This document shows, in pieces, positions 54,501 to 63,537 of a DNA stretch of 64,000 nt (position 1 is the stretch's first letter; every line of letters begins with the position of its first letter). The notes beneath the pieces are model-generated. The model had not been told where the DNA came from, made no database searches, and worked only from the letters and a program-made list of their open reading frames with translations. Source of the stretch: Ferruginibacter sp. GTDB taxonomy: Bacteria > Bacteroidota > Bacteroidia > Chitinophagales > Chitinophagaceae. A program made the position numbers and the translations under genes. The stretch lies in contig NZ_JAQBNR010000005.1 in assembly GCF_028288465.1 (NCBI RefSeq), positions 62,001 through 126,000 on the forward strand, written 5' to 3'.

Positions 54501-54967
54501 GTGGAGTCTTTTGTGTTGTACGAACCTTTTACAGCTGAAATCATTCCTGGTTGCACTGTCCAGGCTGGCAATGACCCTGGAAAAGTAATGTCAACGATTT
54601 GCTTACCTTTTTCTTTTGAATCAGCCACTTGACGGGTAACCACTCTTAGCTTATTGTTGTACACACCCATTGATCCAAAAGATGTGAGAAAACCGTATAA
54701 AATGTCATTGCTTCCAAATTGCCCCGCATTTTTTTGAAACCAGATGGTATTCCGGCTTGTTTTAAGGGTATGTAAGGCTGTTTGCCTTATTTTGGCAATA
54801 CTACTTTTACCGGTTGTTCTTTTATTTTGGGCAACTGCAGCCGCTTTAATATTAACCAGCAAAACCAGCAAAAAGCCAGCCCTAAAAAGCCTGCCTGCGT
54901 TTTGAAGTCTCGAACTACATCCATGACTCTGCGGGTAAAAAATTGTGCTCATAAAAATAAATTTCAT
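51596..54967 (-). CDS. Large surface protein with DUF7948, GEVED and T9SS sorting domains
   Basis: Secreted protein of 1123 residues. The ATG at 54967 gives MKFIFMSTIFYPQS; an internal ATG at 54952 is also possible. The hydrophobic signal region is GFLLVLLVNIKAAAVAQ. Residues about 70-280 match the DUF7948 module (WFQKNAGQFGSNDILYG, TLKNVYPGINLRLYAG, LVIDPVMMWSTY). The middle is a set of SBBP-like propeller repeats. A GEVED domain (DTDGNGIFDTNEYASV ... GKGEVEDY) precedes a fibronectin-like segment and a type A sorting domain (PVTIYPNPANSLVNVL, LLTQKKINNFTRVENIDVSHY). It is thus a T9SS-exported surface protein. No enzymatic site is seen. Confidence 0.85.
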   Translation of the reverse strand: MKFIFMSTIFYPQSHGCSSRLQNAGRLFRAGFLLVLLVNIKAAAVAQNKRTTGKSSIAKIRQTALHTLKTSRNTIWFQKNAGQFGSNDILYGFLTSFGSMGVYNNKLRVVTRQVADSKEKGKQIVDITFPGSLPAWTVQPGMISAVKGSYNTKDSTIVAPIFNEITLKNVYPGINLRLYAGEKGALEFDWLISRADDYKKIKLHFTGQDSVTLNEHGSVVLNMKYEDMTILVPETYQVTNGHKAVFETGMVEAKEANTFQYDIAGKINTALPLVIDPVMMWSTYMHNNTSTFDEYLYTIAVNTASEVYACGLTSETMNNSYLSGVAPGFLSTYNYAAKPSGAQQSGILYKLNAKGTLITAWTYTGMTNNVPVDMGIFPNNRVLIVYQTDTVQIYSGDLTTRYYNGDISADVANNVTSYQSQTIIDNDVFYLGGVAGTALPLSIVPSNAPDNTLLQDEGIILRITGATGTPVAAWGTYAGGSTNETFTAIAATPDKTKIAFAVHIDGGGNSFPSLVKPIDNIIAGSELLIGNFDVAAAPTKFNMLSFLGGSSNEGKLATGTNAALVTADNNFFYVAGNTTSTDFPGKASGVQSVHGTNATLYDQFLSQIPLPGSASTGFISTYNGGDANDIVGGLVLDLRTKDVLLFGSTESTDFPVFNTSLYSPFYQDIHGATTDGLLDISYTVFANGLTTRKFSSFIGGAQNDYLGSTGKLKGAGHFQYNPTNGLTYIGTTIHSDETTLPTQWMSDIPGFDKSIPAATKSKDSHFIFSMNPNTDDFGDAPLSYDGASAASSAVSFFNIRIGAETDAEHEANNSVLANGDDLQNYGSDDDEDGISFVPPIATGATTYSVTVSVFNNTGSPVYLAGWIDTDGNGIFDTNEYASVTVASSTVQQTLVLNFTGLPAFTTTTGLTYLRVRIANVPLASSAATGSFGKGEVEDYVALQTLLLPVFLQKFTATPQDENVLLNWLVSSGNDVAQYEIQRGTGITDFKKIGTLSANDKLRYSWLDVNPFTGVNYYRLKITGKDKTIRYSALQIINFSKNIPVTIYPNPANSLVNVLTGSFFTRQGTISFLSMDGKLLTQKKINNFTRVENIDVSHYPSGQYLLRITCGDTITVKKIKLAEH

Positions 54968-55182
54968 CAACACTCCAAATCAAAAGAGCTTTATAGGTGG
55001 TCCGGGTGATCTCACTTGTCTGCAGTCTTTTTCCTGGAGATTAAATCTGCCTTATGAACGTTTAATTGTAGATTTTATTCTATTAAAATAAGTTGAGATG
55101 TAAAAAACAGGAAAAGGCGTGGCTTTTACCGGGCACACGCCATGAAACTGATTGAATAAAAGGCTGCCGCAAACTGCTAAGC

Positions 55183-55764
55183 CTAATCATGTAATACTTT
55201 ATTTTGTTTATCGATATAGAATACCTTTTCTCCTTTGATAACCCTGGCCTCCCCGTTTTCAAAATTATCAGTAAAATCGTACATCGGCTTAACTACCCAA
55301 TTCCCTTTCAGATCTATATATCCCCAAAAACCTTTGGCGTTGGCAGCCGGAGCAAGGCCATCTGCAAAGCCTCTTGCATTGGAAAATTCAAACGGTATCT
55401 CCGTTTCCCCTTTGATGTTGATGTAGCCGTACTTTCCATTTTTAGATGCAGGTGCAATACCGTTGGAAAAGTTCAGCGCATCATCAAAAATGGCGTCAGT
55501 AATAGCTTTTCCGGTGCTGTCGAAGTAGCGCCATTTTGGCCCATCTTTTACAGCCGCATATCCTTCGTTGAACGTCAATCCGTCTTCAAATTGGGGTTTA
55601 ATTACTTCTACACCTTCCTTGTTGACATAGCCAATTTTTCCATCTTTTTTTACTTTCGAAAGTCCACAGGTGCAATTGTCTACGTAATCATATTTTTTCT
55701 CCCATTTCTGGGCTACGCAACTCAGCGCAGGTAAAACAAACAGTATAACCAGTAACTTTTTCAT
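55183..55764 (-). CDS. Exported WG-repeat protein
   Basis: 193 residues from the ATG at 55764 (MKKLLVILFVLPALSCVAQ signal). The mature protein is made of about five WG-type repeats: GKIGYVNKEGVEVIKPQFED, KWRYFDSTGKAITDAIFDD, GKYGYINIKGETEIPFEF, GFWGYIDLKGNWVVKPMYD and KVFYIDKQNKVL. WG repeats form beta structures in cell-surface or binding proteins; no partner is known here. Confidence 0.8.
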   Translation of the reverse strand: MKKLLVILFVLPALSCVAQKWEKKYDYVDNCTCGLSKVKKDGKIGYVNKEGVEVIKPQFEDGLTFNEGYAAVKDGPKWRYFDSTGKAITDAIFDDALNFSNGIAPASKNGKYGYINIKGETEIPFEFSNARGFADGLAPAANAKGFWGYIDLKGNWVVKPMYDFTDNFENGEARVIKGEKVFYIDKQNKVLHD

Positions 55765-55937
55765 GATCTTTAATTTTATAATGAAAGATGATTTGATTAA
55801 CAAAATAGCGCAGATGACAATCAATAAATATGATCCCGGCCTGTCCATAATATGATTTTGGTTTGTATGGTTTGCAGTGGTTAACTTCACTGTTTAAGCC
55901 ATAAGCGAATTGCAACTGTTACTACAAAAAATGCTGA

Positions 55938-56933
55938 ATGAAAAAACTAAGTATTCTCCTGTTACTGTTTTTTAGTTTTACAGGTACTGCCCAGCAGCGT
56001 ACAGCCGTACCCATCATTTTCGATACTGATATAGCCCCTGACTATGACGATGTTGGTGCGATGGCTTTGCTGCATGCTTTTGCCGACAAGGGAGAGGCCC
56101 GGATTTTGGCAACAATTTCAAGCAACGCCTTTGAAACTACGGTACCTACATTGAGCGTACTCAATGCTTATTTTAAAAGACCCGATATTCCGGTAGGAGT
56201 TGTAAAAGCTGACAAGCCTGACAAGGATTGTTCGCAACAATGGGCTCAGGCAATTATTGCCAAATATCCGCATGCATTACAATCAAATGATCAGGCGGTT
56301 GATGCAGTGAAATTGTACCGCAAAATATTGGCGGCCCAGCCTGATAAAAGTGTGACGATTGTAAGTGTAGGTTTCTTTACCAACCTCGCCGGTTTACTTA
56401 ATTCCACCGCAGACGGGTATTCATTGCTTGATGGAAAATCATTGGTTAAAAAGAAGGTGAAGCAGTTGGTCTCAATGGCAGCAAGAATAGGCGAGGATGG
56501 TAAAACAGGTTATGAATTTAATGTGATGGTAGATGCGGCAGCCACTAAAAAAGTATTTGCAGAATGGCCCACGCCAGTAATTATCAGTGGCTTTGAAATT
56601 GGAGAAAAAATATTAACCGGCATAGGCCTGATTCATAATGAAAAGATACAAAACAGCCCTGTAAAAGATGCATTTAGTGTGGCGCTTGCAAAAGACAGCA
56701 ATACGGTTGGCCGCAACAGCTGGGATGAAACAGCCGTGCTGGTAGCAGTGCGTGGTATTTCGCCCTGGTTTGGCAGCCGGAAATTAAATTTTGACGTGGA
56801 GGCCGATGGAAAGAATGTACTGATACCGGGAGAAAAATTCACTTATCTGACCTTTAGACAAACACCTGCCCAGATTGCGATAGTGATAGAAGATTTAATG
56901 ATGCATCAGCCGGGAAGAGGAAGTAAAAATTAA
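55938..56933 (+). CDS. Exported nucleoside hydrolase
   Basis: Hydrolyses the N-glycosidic bond of nucleosides. 331 residues with a signal peptide (to about GTAQQ). The metal site DTDIAPDYDDVGAMALLHAF begins at residue 29; the loop is two residues longer than in the common DTDxxxDD form. EFNVMVDAAATKKVF and VISGFEIGEKI are also conserved. Probably scavenges extracellular nucleosides. It is divergent from the WG-repeat gene, and its 3' flank carries short GTATC repeats. Confidence 0.85.
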   Translation: MKKLSILLLLFFSFTGTAQQRTAVPIIFDTDIAPDYDDVGAMALLHAFADKGEARILATISSNAFETTVPTLSVLNAYFKRPDIPVGVVKADKPDKDCSQQWAQAIIAKYPHALQSNDQAVDAVKLYRKILAAQPDKSVTIVSVGFFTNLAGLLNSTADGYSLLDGKSLVKKKVKQLVSMAARIGEDGKTGYEFNVMVDAAATKKVFAEWPTPVIISGFEIGEKILTGIGLIHNEKIQNSPVKDAFSVALAKDSNTVGRNSWDETAVLVAVRGISPWFGSRKLNFDVEADGKNVLIPGEKFTYLTFRQTPAQIAIVIEDLMMHQPGRGSKN

Positions 56934-56988
56934 AAAAGTAAAAATTCAAAATTTAAAAAATATCAAGTTTCAAATAGACTGGCTTATC

Positions 56989-57040
56989 CATCAGTATCAA
57001 GTATTTAGTATCCGGTATCCAGCCTTAAGCATCCTGTATC
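56989..57040. repeat. Short degenerate tandem repeats of the GGATAC type
   Basis: On the minus strand the region reads repeated GATAC/GGATAC/GGATGC units, about every 6-9 bases. It covers the nucleoside hydrolase/DUF779 intergenic space and the last codons of the DUF779 gene. Looks like a decayed microsatellite. Confidence 0.45.
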
Positions 57041-57402
57041 TCCTTCAAAGGTTCCAGCAGCTCCAGTTCTTCATCCGTAAACATTCTTGACTGAATATAG
57101 AAACGAACGCCGAGTGGGATTTCGAGCGAGAAACTGCTGCCACGGCCCGGCGTAACATCCAGAATCAGTTGCGTGTGTTTCCAGTATTCAAACTGATCGG
57201 CGCCCATATAAAATTTGCAATCACTGATAGTACCCATCCATACATCGCTGCCGCCGACTTTAAATTCGCCTGCGTTGAAACACATGGGCTGGCTGCCATC
57301 ACAGCAACCACCACTTTGATGAAACATCAGCGGGCCATGCAATTGTTTTAATTGTTCTATTAACGCAAGCGCCTTGTCTGTTGCCGTTATTCTTGGTATC
57401 AT
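57025..57402 (-). CDS. DUF779 domain protein
   Basis: 125-residue cytoplasmic protein. DUF779 features: MFHQSGGCCDGSQPMCFNAGEF with paired cysteines, MGADQFEYWKHTQLILDV and GVRFYIQSRMFTDEELELL. The function is unknown, but genes of this family are often beside NAD-dependent aldehyde dehydrogenases, as here. A hairpin with a T-run lies between the two genes, so DUF779 gets either read-through or its own transcript. Confidence 0.85.
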   Translation of the reverse strand: MIPRITATDKALALIEQLKQLHGPLMFHQSGGCCDGSQPMCFNAGEFKVGGSDVWMGTISDCKFYMGADQFEYWKHTQLILDVTPGRGSSFSLEIPLGVRFYIQSRMFTDEELELLEPLKEIQDA

Positions 57403-57420
57403 ATCGTTATACTATTTGTA

Positions 57421-57456
57421 GAAAAAAAGGCGGCAATAAATACGCCGCCTTTTTTC
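57421..57456 (-). terminator. Terminator between aldehyde dehydrogenase and DUF779 genes
   Basis: Stem GGCGGC / GCCGCC extended by A/T pairs, with a 9-nt loop and a T-run on the minus strand. It is 18 bp after the aldehyde dehydrogenase stop and 19 bp before the DUF779 start. Confidence 0.7.
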
Positions 57457-57473
57457 TTTAGGTTTTCCAAATA

Positions 57474-59006
57474 TTAAAAGAAGCCCAGTTTACTTTTACT
57501 GTAACTGATAAGCATATTTTTAGTTTGACGGTAGTGGCTCAGCATCATCAAATGATTTTCTCTTCCGAAACCAGATTTTTTGTAACCGCCAAAAGGAGCA
57601 TGGGCAGGATACGCATGATAGCAGTTTACCCAAACACGGCCAGCTTTAATGGCTCTTGGTACCTGGTATACTTCATGGGCATCTCTTGTCCAAACACCGG
57701 CACCCAGACCGTATAAAGTATCGTTGGCAATAGCAATAGCTTCTTCGGTTGATTTAAAAGTGGTAACTGATACAACCGGCCCAAAAATTTCTTCCTGGAA
57801 AATGCGCATCTTATTATGGCCTTTAAAAATCGTCGGCTTAATGTAGAAGCCATGTTCCAGCCCGCTGTTTTGATGAAAGGCTTCACCACCACATAGCACT
57901 TCGGCACCTTCTTGTTTGCCGATATCCAGGTAACTTAAAATTTTATTGTACTGGTCTTCGGAGGCCTGTGCACCCATCATGGTATCAGCCGCCAGGGGAT
58001 TGCCAAGCTTAATGGAACGGGTGCGCTGCACCACACGATCCATAAATTTCTGGTAGATATTTTCGTGTACCAATATCCGGCTTGGGCAGGTGCAGACTTC
58101 GCCCTGGTTCAATGCAAACATCACGGCGCCTTCTATTGCTTTGTCGAAAAATTCATCGTCAGCTTCAGCCACACTTTCAAAAAATATGTTCGGGCTTTTG
58201 CCTCCCAGTTCCATGGTTACAGGAATCAAATTTTCGGAAGCGTATTGCATAATCAAACGGCCGGTAGTAGTTTCTCCGGTGAAAGATACTTTATTGATCC
58301 TGGGTGAGCTGGCCAGGGGTTTACCTGCTTCCGGGCCAAAGCCTGTTACAATATTTAATACGCCGGGCGGCAATAAATCACCAATCAGTTCCATTAAACA
58401 CATGATGCTGGTAGGCGTTTGTTCTGCCGGTTTTACCACCACGCAACAGCCTGCAGCCAGTGCGGGTGCAATTTTCCAGGTAGCCATCAGCAAAGGAAAA
58501 TTCCATGGGATGATCTGGCCCACCACACCAATGGGTTCATGAACATTCAGGCAAACGGTGGTGTCGTCATGTTCACTCATGCTGCCTTCTTCTGCACGGA
58601 TTACACTACCAAAATACCGGAAATGATCAATTACGAGCGGCAAATCTGCCAGCCTTGTTTCGCGGATGGCTTTACCGTTATCAATGGTTTCCACCACGGC
58701 GAGGTATTCCAGGTTATCTTCAATTACCTGTGCAATTTTAATTAGAAGATTGCTGCGGAAAGTGGCGGAACTCTTTCCCCATGTTTCAAAAGCGGTCTGC
58801 GCTGCATCAATGGCCAGGTCAATATCCTTTGCATTGCCACGTGCCGCTTTGGTAAAAACTTTCCCGTCAATGGGAGAAGAATTGTCAAAATATTCACCGC
58901 TGGAGGGGGCAACCCATTTGCCACCGATGTAATGCTCGTATTGTTGTTTAAAAGTAGGGCGTGCAGCCACATTACTAACCGGTGCTGCGGTTGTAGTTGT
59001 ACTCAT
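57474..59006 (-). CDS. NAD-dependent aldehyde dehydrogenase (acetaldehyde dehydrogenase-II type)
   Basis: Full-length ALDH of 510 residues. Catalytic Cys305 in [11 protein letters not shown] and Glu266 in MELGG are present, with [14 protein letters not shown] as the cofactor region. The first 20 residues are a short Thr/Ala-rich extension. It belongs to the group that oxidises acetaldehyde and related short aldehydes and travels with DUF779. A divergent AraC-type regulator starts 151 bp away, probably controlling it. Confidence 0.92.
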   Translation of the reverse strand: MSTTTTAAPVSNVAARPTFKQQYEHYIGGKWVAPSSGEYFDNSSPIDGKVFTKAARGNAKDIDLAIDAAQTAFETWGKSSATFRSNLLIKIAQVIEDNLEYLAVVETIDNGKAIRETRLADLPLVIDHFRYFGSVIRAEEGSMSEHDDTTVCLNVHEPIGVVGQIIPWNFPLLMATWKIAPALAAGCCVVVKPAEQTPTSIMCLMELIGDLLPPGVLNIVTGFGPEAGKPLASSPRINKVSFTGETTTGRLIMQYASENLIPVTMELGGKSPNIFFESVAEADDEFFDKAIEGAVMFALNQGEVCTCPSRILVHENIYQKFMDRVVQRTRSIKLGNPLAADTMMGAQASEDQYNKILSYLDIGKQEGAEVLCGGEAFHQNSGLEHGFYIKPTIFKGHNKMRIFQEEIFGPVVSVTTFKSTEEAIAIANDTLYGLGAGVWTRDAHEVYQVPRAIKAGRVWVNCYHAYPAHAPFGGYKKSGFGRENHLMMLSHYRQTKNMLISYSKSKLGFF

Positions 59007-59156
59007 AATGGAAGCGTTTTTTTTTCGTTAATTAATAACTAAATGTGGAACTAATTCGGTACAACCTGCTGTACGATCGTGTCTTTAAATAGCACAATTG
59101 TACCTAACATTTTAAAGAATGCCCAAAGCACATTAACTTACAATCAAACGAATGCC

Positions 59157-60095
59157 ATGGCAGCAAAAAATAACCTGCACCATATTGACCTTACCCAACC
59201 CAGATACCTGCAAACGCTGGTAGAAAACCGCCGTATTTTCAACCTCAATAATTGCGAACTGAATGTTTTTGAAAGTTACCAGCAAGCCTACAGGGTGCCT
59301 TTGACTTTTAGTGATTTTGTAATTACCAGTATGATCCGCGGAAAAAAAATAATGCACCTGTTTGATGAGCCCGCCTTCGTTTATTTGCCCGGTGAAACGG
59401 TGATTGTGCCTGCACACCAAACCATGGTAATTGATTTTCCGGAAGCGTCGGCAGCAACACCTTCGCAATGTATAGCACTGGCAGTGGATGCTGAATACAT
59501 AACCGGCACACTTGATTATCTGAATAATTTTTACAACAACAAGCAGGATTTGCATGAATGGAAACTGCAGTTTAATCAATATCATTTTGACAATGACAAC
59601 GAAGTAAGCGACCTGATCAATAAACTGATAAGGATTTGCAGCAGTGCAGAAACTACTAAAAATATTTATGCCGATCTTAATTTAAAAGAACTGTTGATAA
59701 GACTGGTGCAGAGTCAGCACCTGCAGCAGGTAAAAACAGAAATTACTCACAACGGCAACCAGACCCGTTTACAGTATGTGATGCATTTTATTCATGAAAA
59801 TCTGACGGATAAAATTTTGATCAATAACCTGTGCCGGAAAGCCTACCTGAGCCGGAATCATTTTTTCAGGTGGTTTAAGGAACAGTTTGGTGTTACGCCG
59901 GTAGAATACATCAACCAGGAACGCATTAAGCTGGCCAAACAATTACTGGCCGAACAACAGAAAAGCATCACCTCCGTAAGTTCACTGTGCGGTTTTACAG
60001 ATGTGAATTATTTTGTCCGGATTTTTAAAAAGATAGAAGGCATTACTCCGGGTGCCTACCAGGGCTGTTTAAAATCAAGCAGCAGTATCAATTAA
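59157..60095 (+). CDS. AraC-family transcriptional regulator
   Basis: 313 residues from the ATG at 59157 (MAAKNNLHHIDLTQPRYLQ); an upstream in-frame codon at 59079 is unlikely. An N-terminal cupin-like sensor region (about 20-190) is followed by the AraC DNA-binding domain, with two helix-turn-helix units: NNLCRKAYLSRNHFFRWFKE and the second around GFTDVNYFVRIFKKIEGITPGAY. Divergent from the aldehyde dehydrogenase gene and the likely regulator of it. The inducer is unknown; an alcohol or aldehyde is a fair guess. Confidence 0.9.
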   Translation: MAAKNNLHHIDLTQPRYLQTLVENRRIFNLNNCELNVFESYQQAYRVPLTFSDFVITSMIRGKKIMHLFDEPAFVYLPGETVIVPAHQTMVIDFPEASAATPSQCIALAVDAEYITGTLDYLNNFYNNKQDLHEWKLQFNQYHFDNDNEVSDLINKLIRICSSAETTKNIYADLNLKELLIRLVQSQHLQQVKTEITHNGNQTRLQYVMHFIHENLTDKILINNLCRKAYLSRNHFFRWFKEQFGVTPVEYINQERIKLAKQLLAEQQKSITSVSSLCGFTDVNYFVRIFKKIEGITPGAYQGCLKSSSSIN

Positions 60096-60158
60096 AGAGG
60101 TATCACCAACCCCCGAGCCTAACGTTTTTTGTTCATTCGCCATTAAAAAATTATTATT

Positions 60159-60195
60159 AAAAGATGATCTGTTGTAATACAGGTCATCTTTTTTA
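60159..60195 (+). terminator. Terminator of the AraC-type gene
   Basis: Stem AAAAGATGATCTG / CAGGTCATCTTTT with one wobble pair and an 8-nt loop, followed by T residues. The T-run merges with the next gene's promoter. Confidence 0.75.
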
Positions 60196-60201
60196 ATTTT
60201 G
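60194..60201 (+). promoter_or_regulatory. -7 box TAATTTTG of the three-domain phosphoesterase gene
   Basis: Exact TAnnTTTG match 12 bp before the ATG at 60214, overlapping the end of the preceding terminator. Confidence 0.45.
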
Positions 60202-60213
60202 ATAAACTTCATT

Positions 60214-63200
60214 ATGAAATTACTTTTTGCTTCTCTATTGTTTTTAATCAGCAGTTTTTTTATGGGTGTGTTTGCGCAGCCCGTTATCTACACGGCAGCC
60301 AATGCACATTCGCACAACGATTACCACCAGCGCAGTCCTTTCTTCCAGGCATATGCTGAGCAATTTGGTTCAATAGAAGCAGATATCCATTTAAGAAACG
60401 GCAGTCTTGTAGTGGGCCATGATTCTGATAAACTGGTGCTGGCAAATACACTTGAGTTATTGTATCTCGATCCATTGGTAAAAAGTATTGCAGCCAATAG
60501 TGGCACTGTTTATAAAGATATCAACCGCAAACTGCAATTGCTCATTGACATCAAAACACAACCTGAACCAACCTTAAAAGCATTGGTTGAATTGCTTCAA
60601 AAATATCCTGGCATTATTCGCAATAAAACTGTGCGCATTGTAATTACGGGCAACAGACCGGATGTAAAAACATATAAAAATTATCCTTCTTTTATTTGGT
60701 TTGATGGGGATGCCAATAAAACTTATAGTAAAGATGCACTGGCAAAAATCGCCATGCTGAGTGAAGATTTTGAAGACCACACCAAATGGAGAGGGATGGG
60801 TGAACTGCCTGATACCGCCCGCACAGCGCTGAATGAAATGATTGCAAGAGCCCATGCAGCACATAAGCCAATTCGCTTTTATGCCTGTCCTGATTTTGCC
60901 GCAGCGTGGAAAACAATGGAGCAACTGAAAGTGGATTATCTCAACACAGATCACATTGAAGCATTGGGTGATTTTTTAAGGCGGCGCAATGATTCCTTAC
61001 GGTTAATGCCTTTTAACCGCATACTCCATTCTGCAGGAGAAGTCATTCGTTTCGGCGATCCAAACCAGGAAAATCATGCGCTGGATGCGGCCACCATTAC
61101 CAGCGATGGTAAACTGGTTATTGAAGACCGCTATGGCGTTGTAGTGCTGGATGCTGTTAACAAGAAAATTGTTCAACGCTGGAGTTATTCAGACCTGCCT
61201 GCGTATAAAAATTATATCAGCACTTATTCCGGCATCACGTCATTTATGTGGAAAGGGCAAACATGGATTTTATGGAGTGCAACGGAAACAGACAATGGCA
61301 ACTCTGCCATCATGATGGCAGAATGGAAAAATGGATTACAGGATATATCGGCTGTTTCAATCGATAAAGCAGCACCTGCAGCAACGGCCATACCCAACCA
61401 GGTAATTGTATCCATAGAAAAAGGCGAACCATATTTTTATACCGTATTAAACGGTAACAATGAACTACTGAAATTTCGCTGGAGCGATAAAAGTATTATT
61501 TGGAGAAGCCCAACCGGCGTAGCTCCGTACGGAGTTGTAATGGCCGGTAACAAACTTTATGTTTCCAACTGGGCGGGTAATACAGCAACAGATAGTTTGA
61601 AGGAAAGAGCGGGCGTTCCATGGGGGTTGGCGTATACGGATCCACGTACCGGCGCCACCGCCGGGGGAAGTGTTTCGGTATTTGATGCTGGCGGAAAAAA
61701 GGTGCAGGACATTACGGTGGACCTGCATCCCAATGCAATTATTGCTTCAAAAGACGGACGGTTTGTGTATGTGTCCAATGCATCCAGCGATGTTGTCAGC
61801 GTAATCAGCACAAAGACAAATACAGTCATCGGTAAAATTGATGTGGGATTGCTGAAAGGTAAAAACAGTCTGCAGGGCAGCAGTCCCAATGCACTGGCTT
61901 TAAGTAATGACAATACGATTTTATATGTTGCCAATGGTTTTGATAACGCCGTGGCAGTTGTTGCGCTTGGAGCTAAATTGTCCACTTACGGCAAGGGCAA
62001 CGGTCATGTGACTGGCTACATTCCAACAGAAGCTTATCCCGGCGGTTTGGCTTTATCAGGAAACAAACTAATCGTCACCAACCTGGAATCTGATGGATCT
62101 AATGTAATTAGCGCCACAAAAGGCGCAAGACAAATTCATAACCAACTGGCTTCTGTCAGCATAATTCCGTTGCCGGATAAAACTGTATTGGCAAGATATA
62201 CCCAGGAAGTGGCACAGCTCAGTCTGTTAAGCAGAACGGAACAACTACAGTTAATGCCGAGAGAAGGCATTGCTTCGGTGCCGGTACCGGAGCGGCTTGG
62301 CGAGCCTTCGGTGTTTAAACATGTTATTTATATTATCAAGGAAAATAAAACGTACGACCAGGTTTTTGGTGACATGCCTGCCGGGAAAAATGATTCCTCG
62401 CTGTGTATTTTTGGTGAAAGAGTAACACCCAACATGCATGCACTGGCAAAAAAATATGGCTGGATGGATGATTATTACGCCTCCGGTAAATCATCTGCCG
62501 AAGGGCACCAATGGACGGATGCTGGGATGGTATCTGATTATGTGGAGAAGAATGTGAGGGCATGGATAAGAAGCTATCCTCACCGCCAGGAAGATGCGCT
62601 GGTGTACAATAAAAATGGTTTCATTTGGAACCAGGCACTTGATCATGGAAAGACGGTGCGTATTTATGGCGAAGCCTGTAAAACAGAATATGATGAAAAG
62701 AGAGACTGGCTTAGTTTGTATACGGATTACACAGCCGGCAATAAACCCAACTGGCACAACGGTAGCACCATTGCGAGAGTTCGCCCGGTAATTCATCCAA
62801 CTTATCCCGATTGCGACAATATTAATTTTACTGATCAGCAGCGGGCGGATTTATTTATGGAGGAGTGGAAACAATTTGACTCGGCAGGCCAGTTGCCCAA
62901 CCTGATGGTGTTGAGTTTACCCAACGACCACAGCGCCGGCACATCTCCTTCTTTTCCCACGCCCAGCGCCATGGTGGCCGATAATGACCTGGCTGTCGGC
63001 CGCATTGTTGATATGGTTAGCAAAAGCAAATTCTGGGATTCAACTGTTATTTTTATTACGCAGGATGATTCGCAAAGTGGCTGGGATCATATCTCTGCCT
63101 ACCGAACCATTGGTTTAACCATCAGCCCTTACAGCAGTGGAAAACTCGTGACTGCCAACTACAATCAAACCTCTATGCTGAGAACGATAGAGCAAATACT

Positions 63201-63480
63201 GGGCGTGCCGCCCATGAATATTATGGATGGTACGGCCCGCCTGATGATGGATTGTTTTACCACTCAAAAAGATACCTCAGCTTATACTTATTTACCTAAC
63301 AATATTCCCTTGAACCAGATGAATAAAGACCTTAAAACCTTACAGGGAAAGGCAAGAAAATACGCATTGCAATCGCAGGAAGAAGTGTTTAATGAAGTGG
63401 ATGGGGGAGAAGATGATGCGATGAACCGCATTCTTTGGTTTTATGCAAAGGGAGAGGAGAAGTATCCGGGGACGAAGTGA
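60214..63480 (+). CDS. Secreted three-domain protein: PI-PLC/GDPD-like, beta-propeller, C-terminal phosphoesterase
   Basis: 1088 residues from the ATG at 60214 (MKLLFASLLFLISSFFMGVFAQ signal); an in-frame ATG at 60199 is less likely. N-terminal domain (about 24-270): PLC-like fold with SHNDY (His34), EADIHL (Glu56, Asp58) and VVGHDS (His69), as in AIM6-type proteins. Middle (about 280-690): propeller with YVTN-like blades (DGRFVYVSNASSDVVSVISTKTNTV, ILYVANGFDNAVAVVAL). C-terminal (about 700-1085): phosphoesterase / phospholipase C-like domain with FKHVIYIIKENKTYDQVFGD, GKSSAEGHQWTDAGM, LSLPNDHSAGT and TQDDSQSGWDHIS. It could strip phosphate from phospholipid head groups. No T9SS signal is seen. 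Confidence 0.82.
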   Translation: MKLLFASLLFLISSFFMGVFAQPVIYTAANAHSHNDYHQRSPFFQAYAEQFGSIEADIHLRNGSLVVGHDSDKLVLANTLELLYLDPLVKSIAANSGTVYKDINRKLQLLIDIKTQPEPTLKALVELLQKYPGIIRNKTVRIVITGNRPDVKTYKNYPSFIWFDGDANKTYSKDALAKIAMLSEDFEDHTKWRGMGELPDTARTALNEMIARAHAAHKPIRFYACPDFAAAWKTMEQLKVDYLNTDHIEALGDFLRRRNDSLRLMPFNRILHSAGEVIRFGDPNQENHALDAATITSDGKLVIEDRYGVVVLDAVNKKIVQRWSYSDLPAYKNYISTYSGITSFMWKGQTWILWSATETDNGNSAIMMAEWKNGLQDISAVSIDKAAPAATAIPNQVIVSIEKGEPYFYTVLNGNNELLKFRWSDKSIIWRSPTGVAPYGVVMAGNKLYVSNWAGNTATDSLKERAGVPWGLAYTDPRTGATAGGSVSVFDAGGKKVQDITVDLHPNAIIASKDGRFVYVSNASSDVVSVISTKTNTVIGKIDVGLLKGKNSLQGSSPNALALSNDNTILYVANGFDNAVAVVALGAKLSTYGKGNGHVTGYIPTEAYPGGLALSGNKLIVTNLESDGSNVISATKGARQIHNQLASVSIIPLPDKTVLARYTQEVAQLSLLSRTEQLQLMPREGIASVPVPERLGEPSVFKHVIYIIKENKTYDQVFGDMPAGKNDSSLCIFGERVTPNMHALAKKYGWMDDYYASGKSSAEGHQWTDAGMVSDYVEKNVRAWIRSYPHRQEDALVYNKNGFIWNQALDHGKTVRIYGEACKTEYDEKRDWLSLYTDYTAGNKPNWHNGSTIARVRPVIHPTYPDCDNINFTDQQRADLFMEEWKQFDSAGQLPNLMVLSLPNDHSAGTSPSFPTPSAMVADNDLAVGRIVDMVSKSKFWDSTVIFITQDDSQSGWDHISAYRTIGLTISPYSSGKLVTANYNQTSMLRTIEQILGVPPMNIMDGTARLMMDCFTTQKDTSAYTYLPNNIPLNQMNKDLKTLQGKARKYALQSQEEVFNEVDGGEDDAMNRILWFYAKGEEKYPGTK

Positions 63481-63537
63481 CCCAATCACTTATGCCATAG
63501 AAGTCTTCAGGAATAGCCCATAAACTTCTTCGAACAG

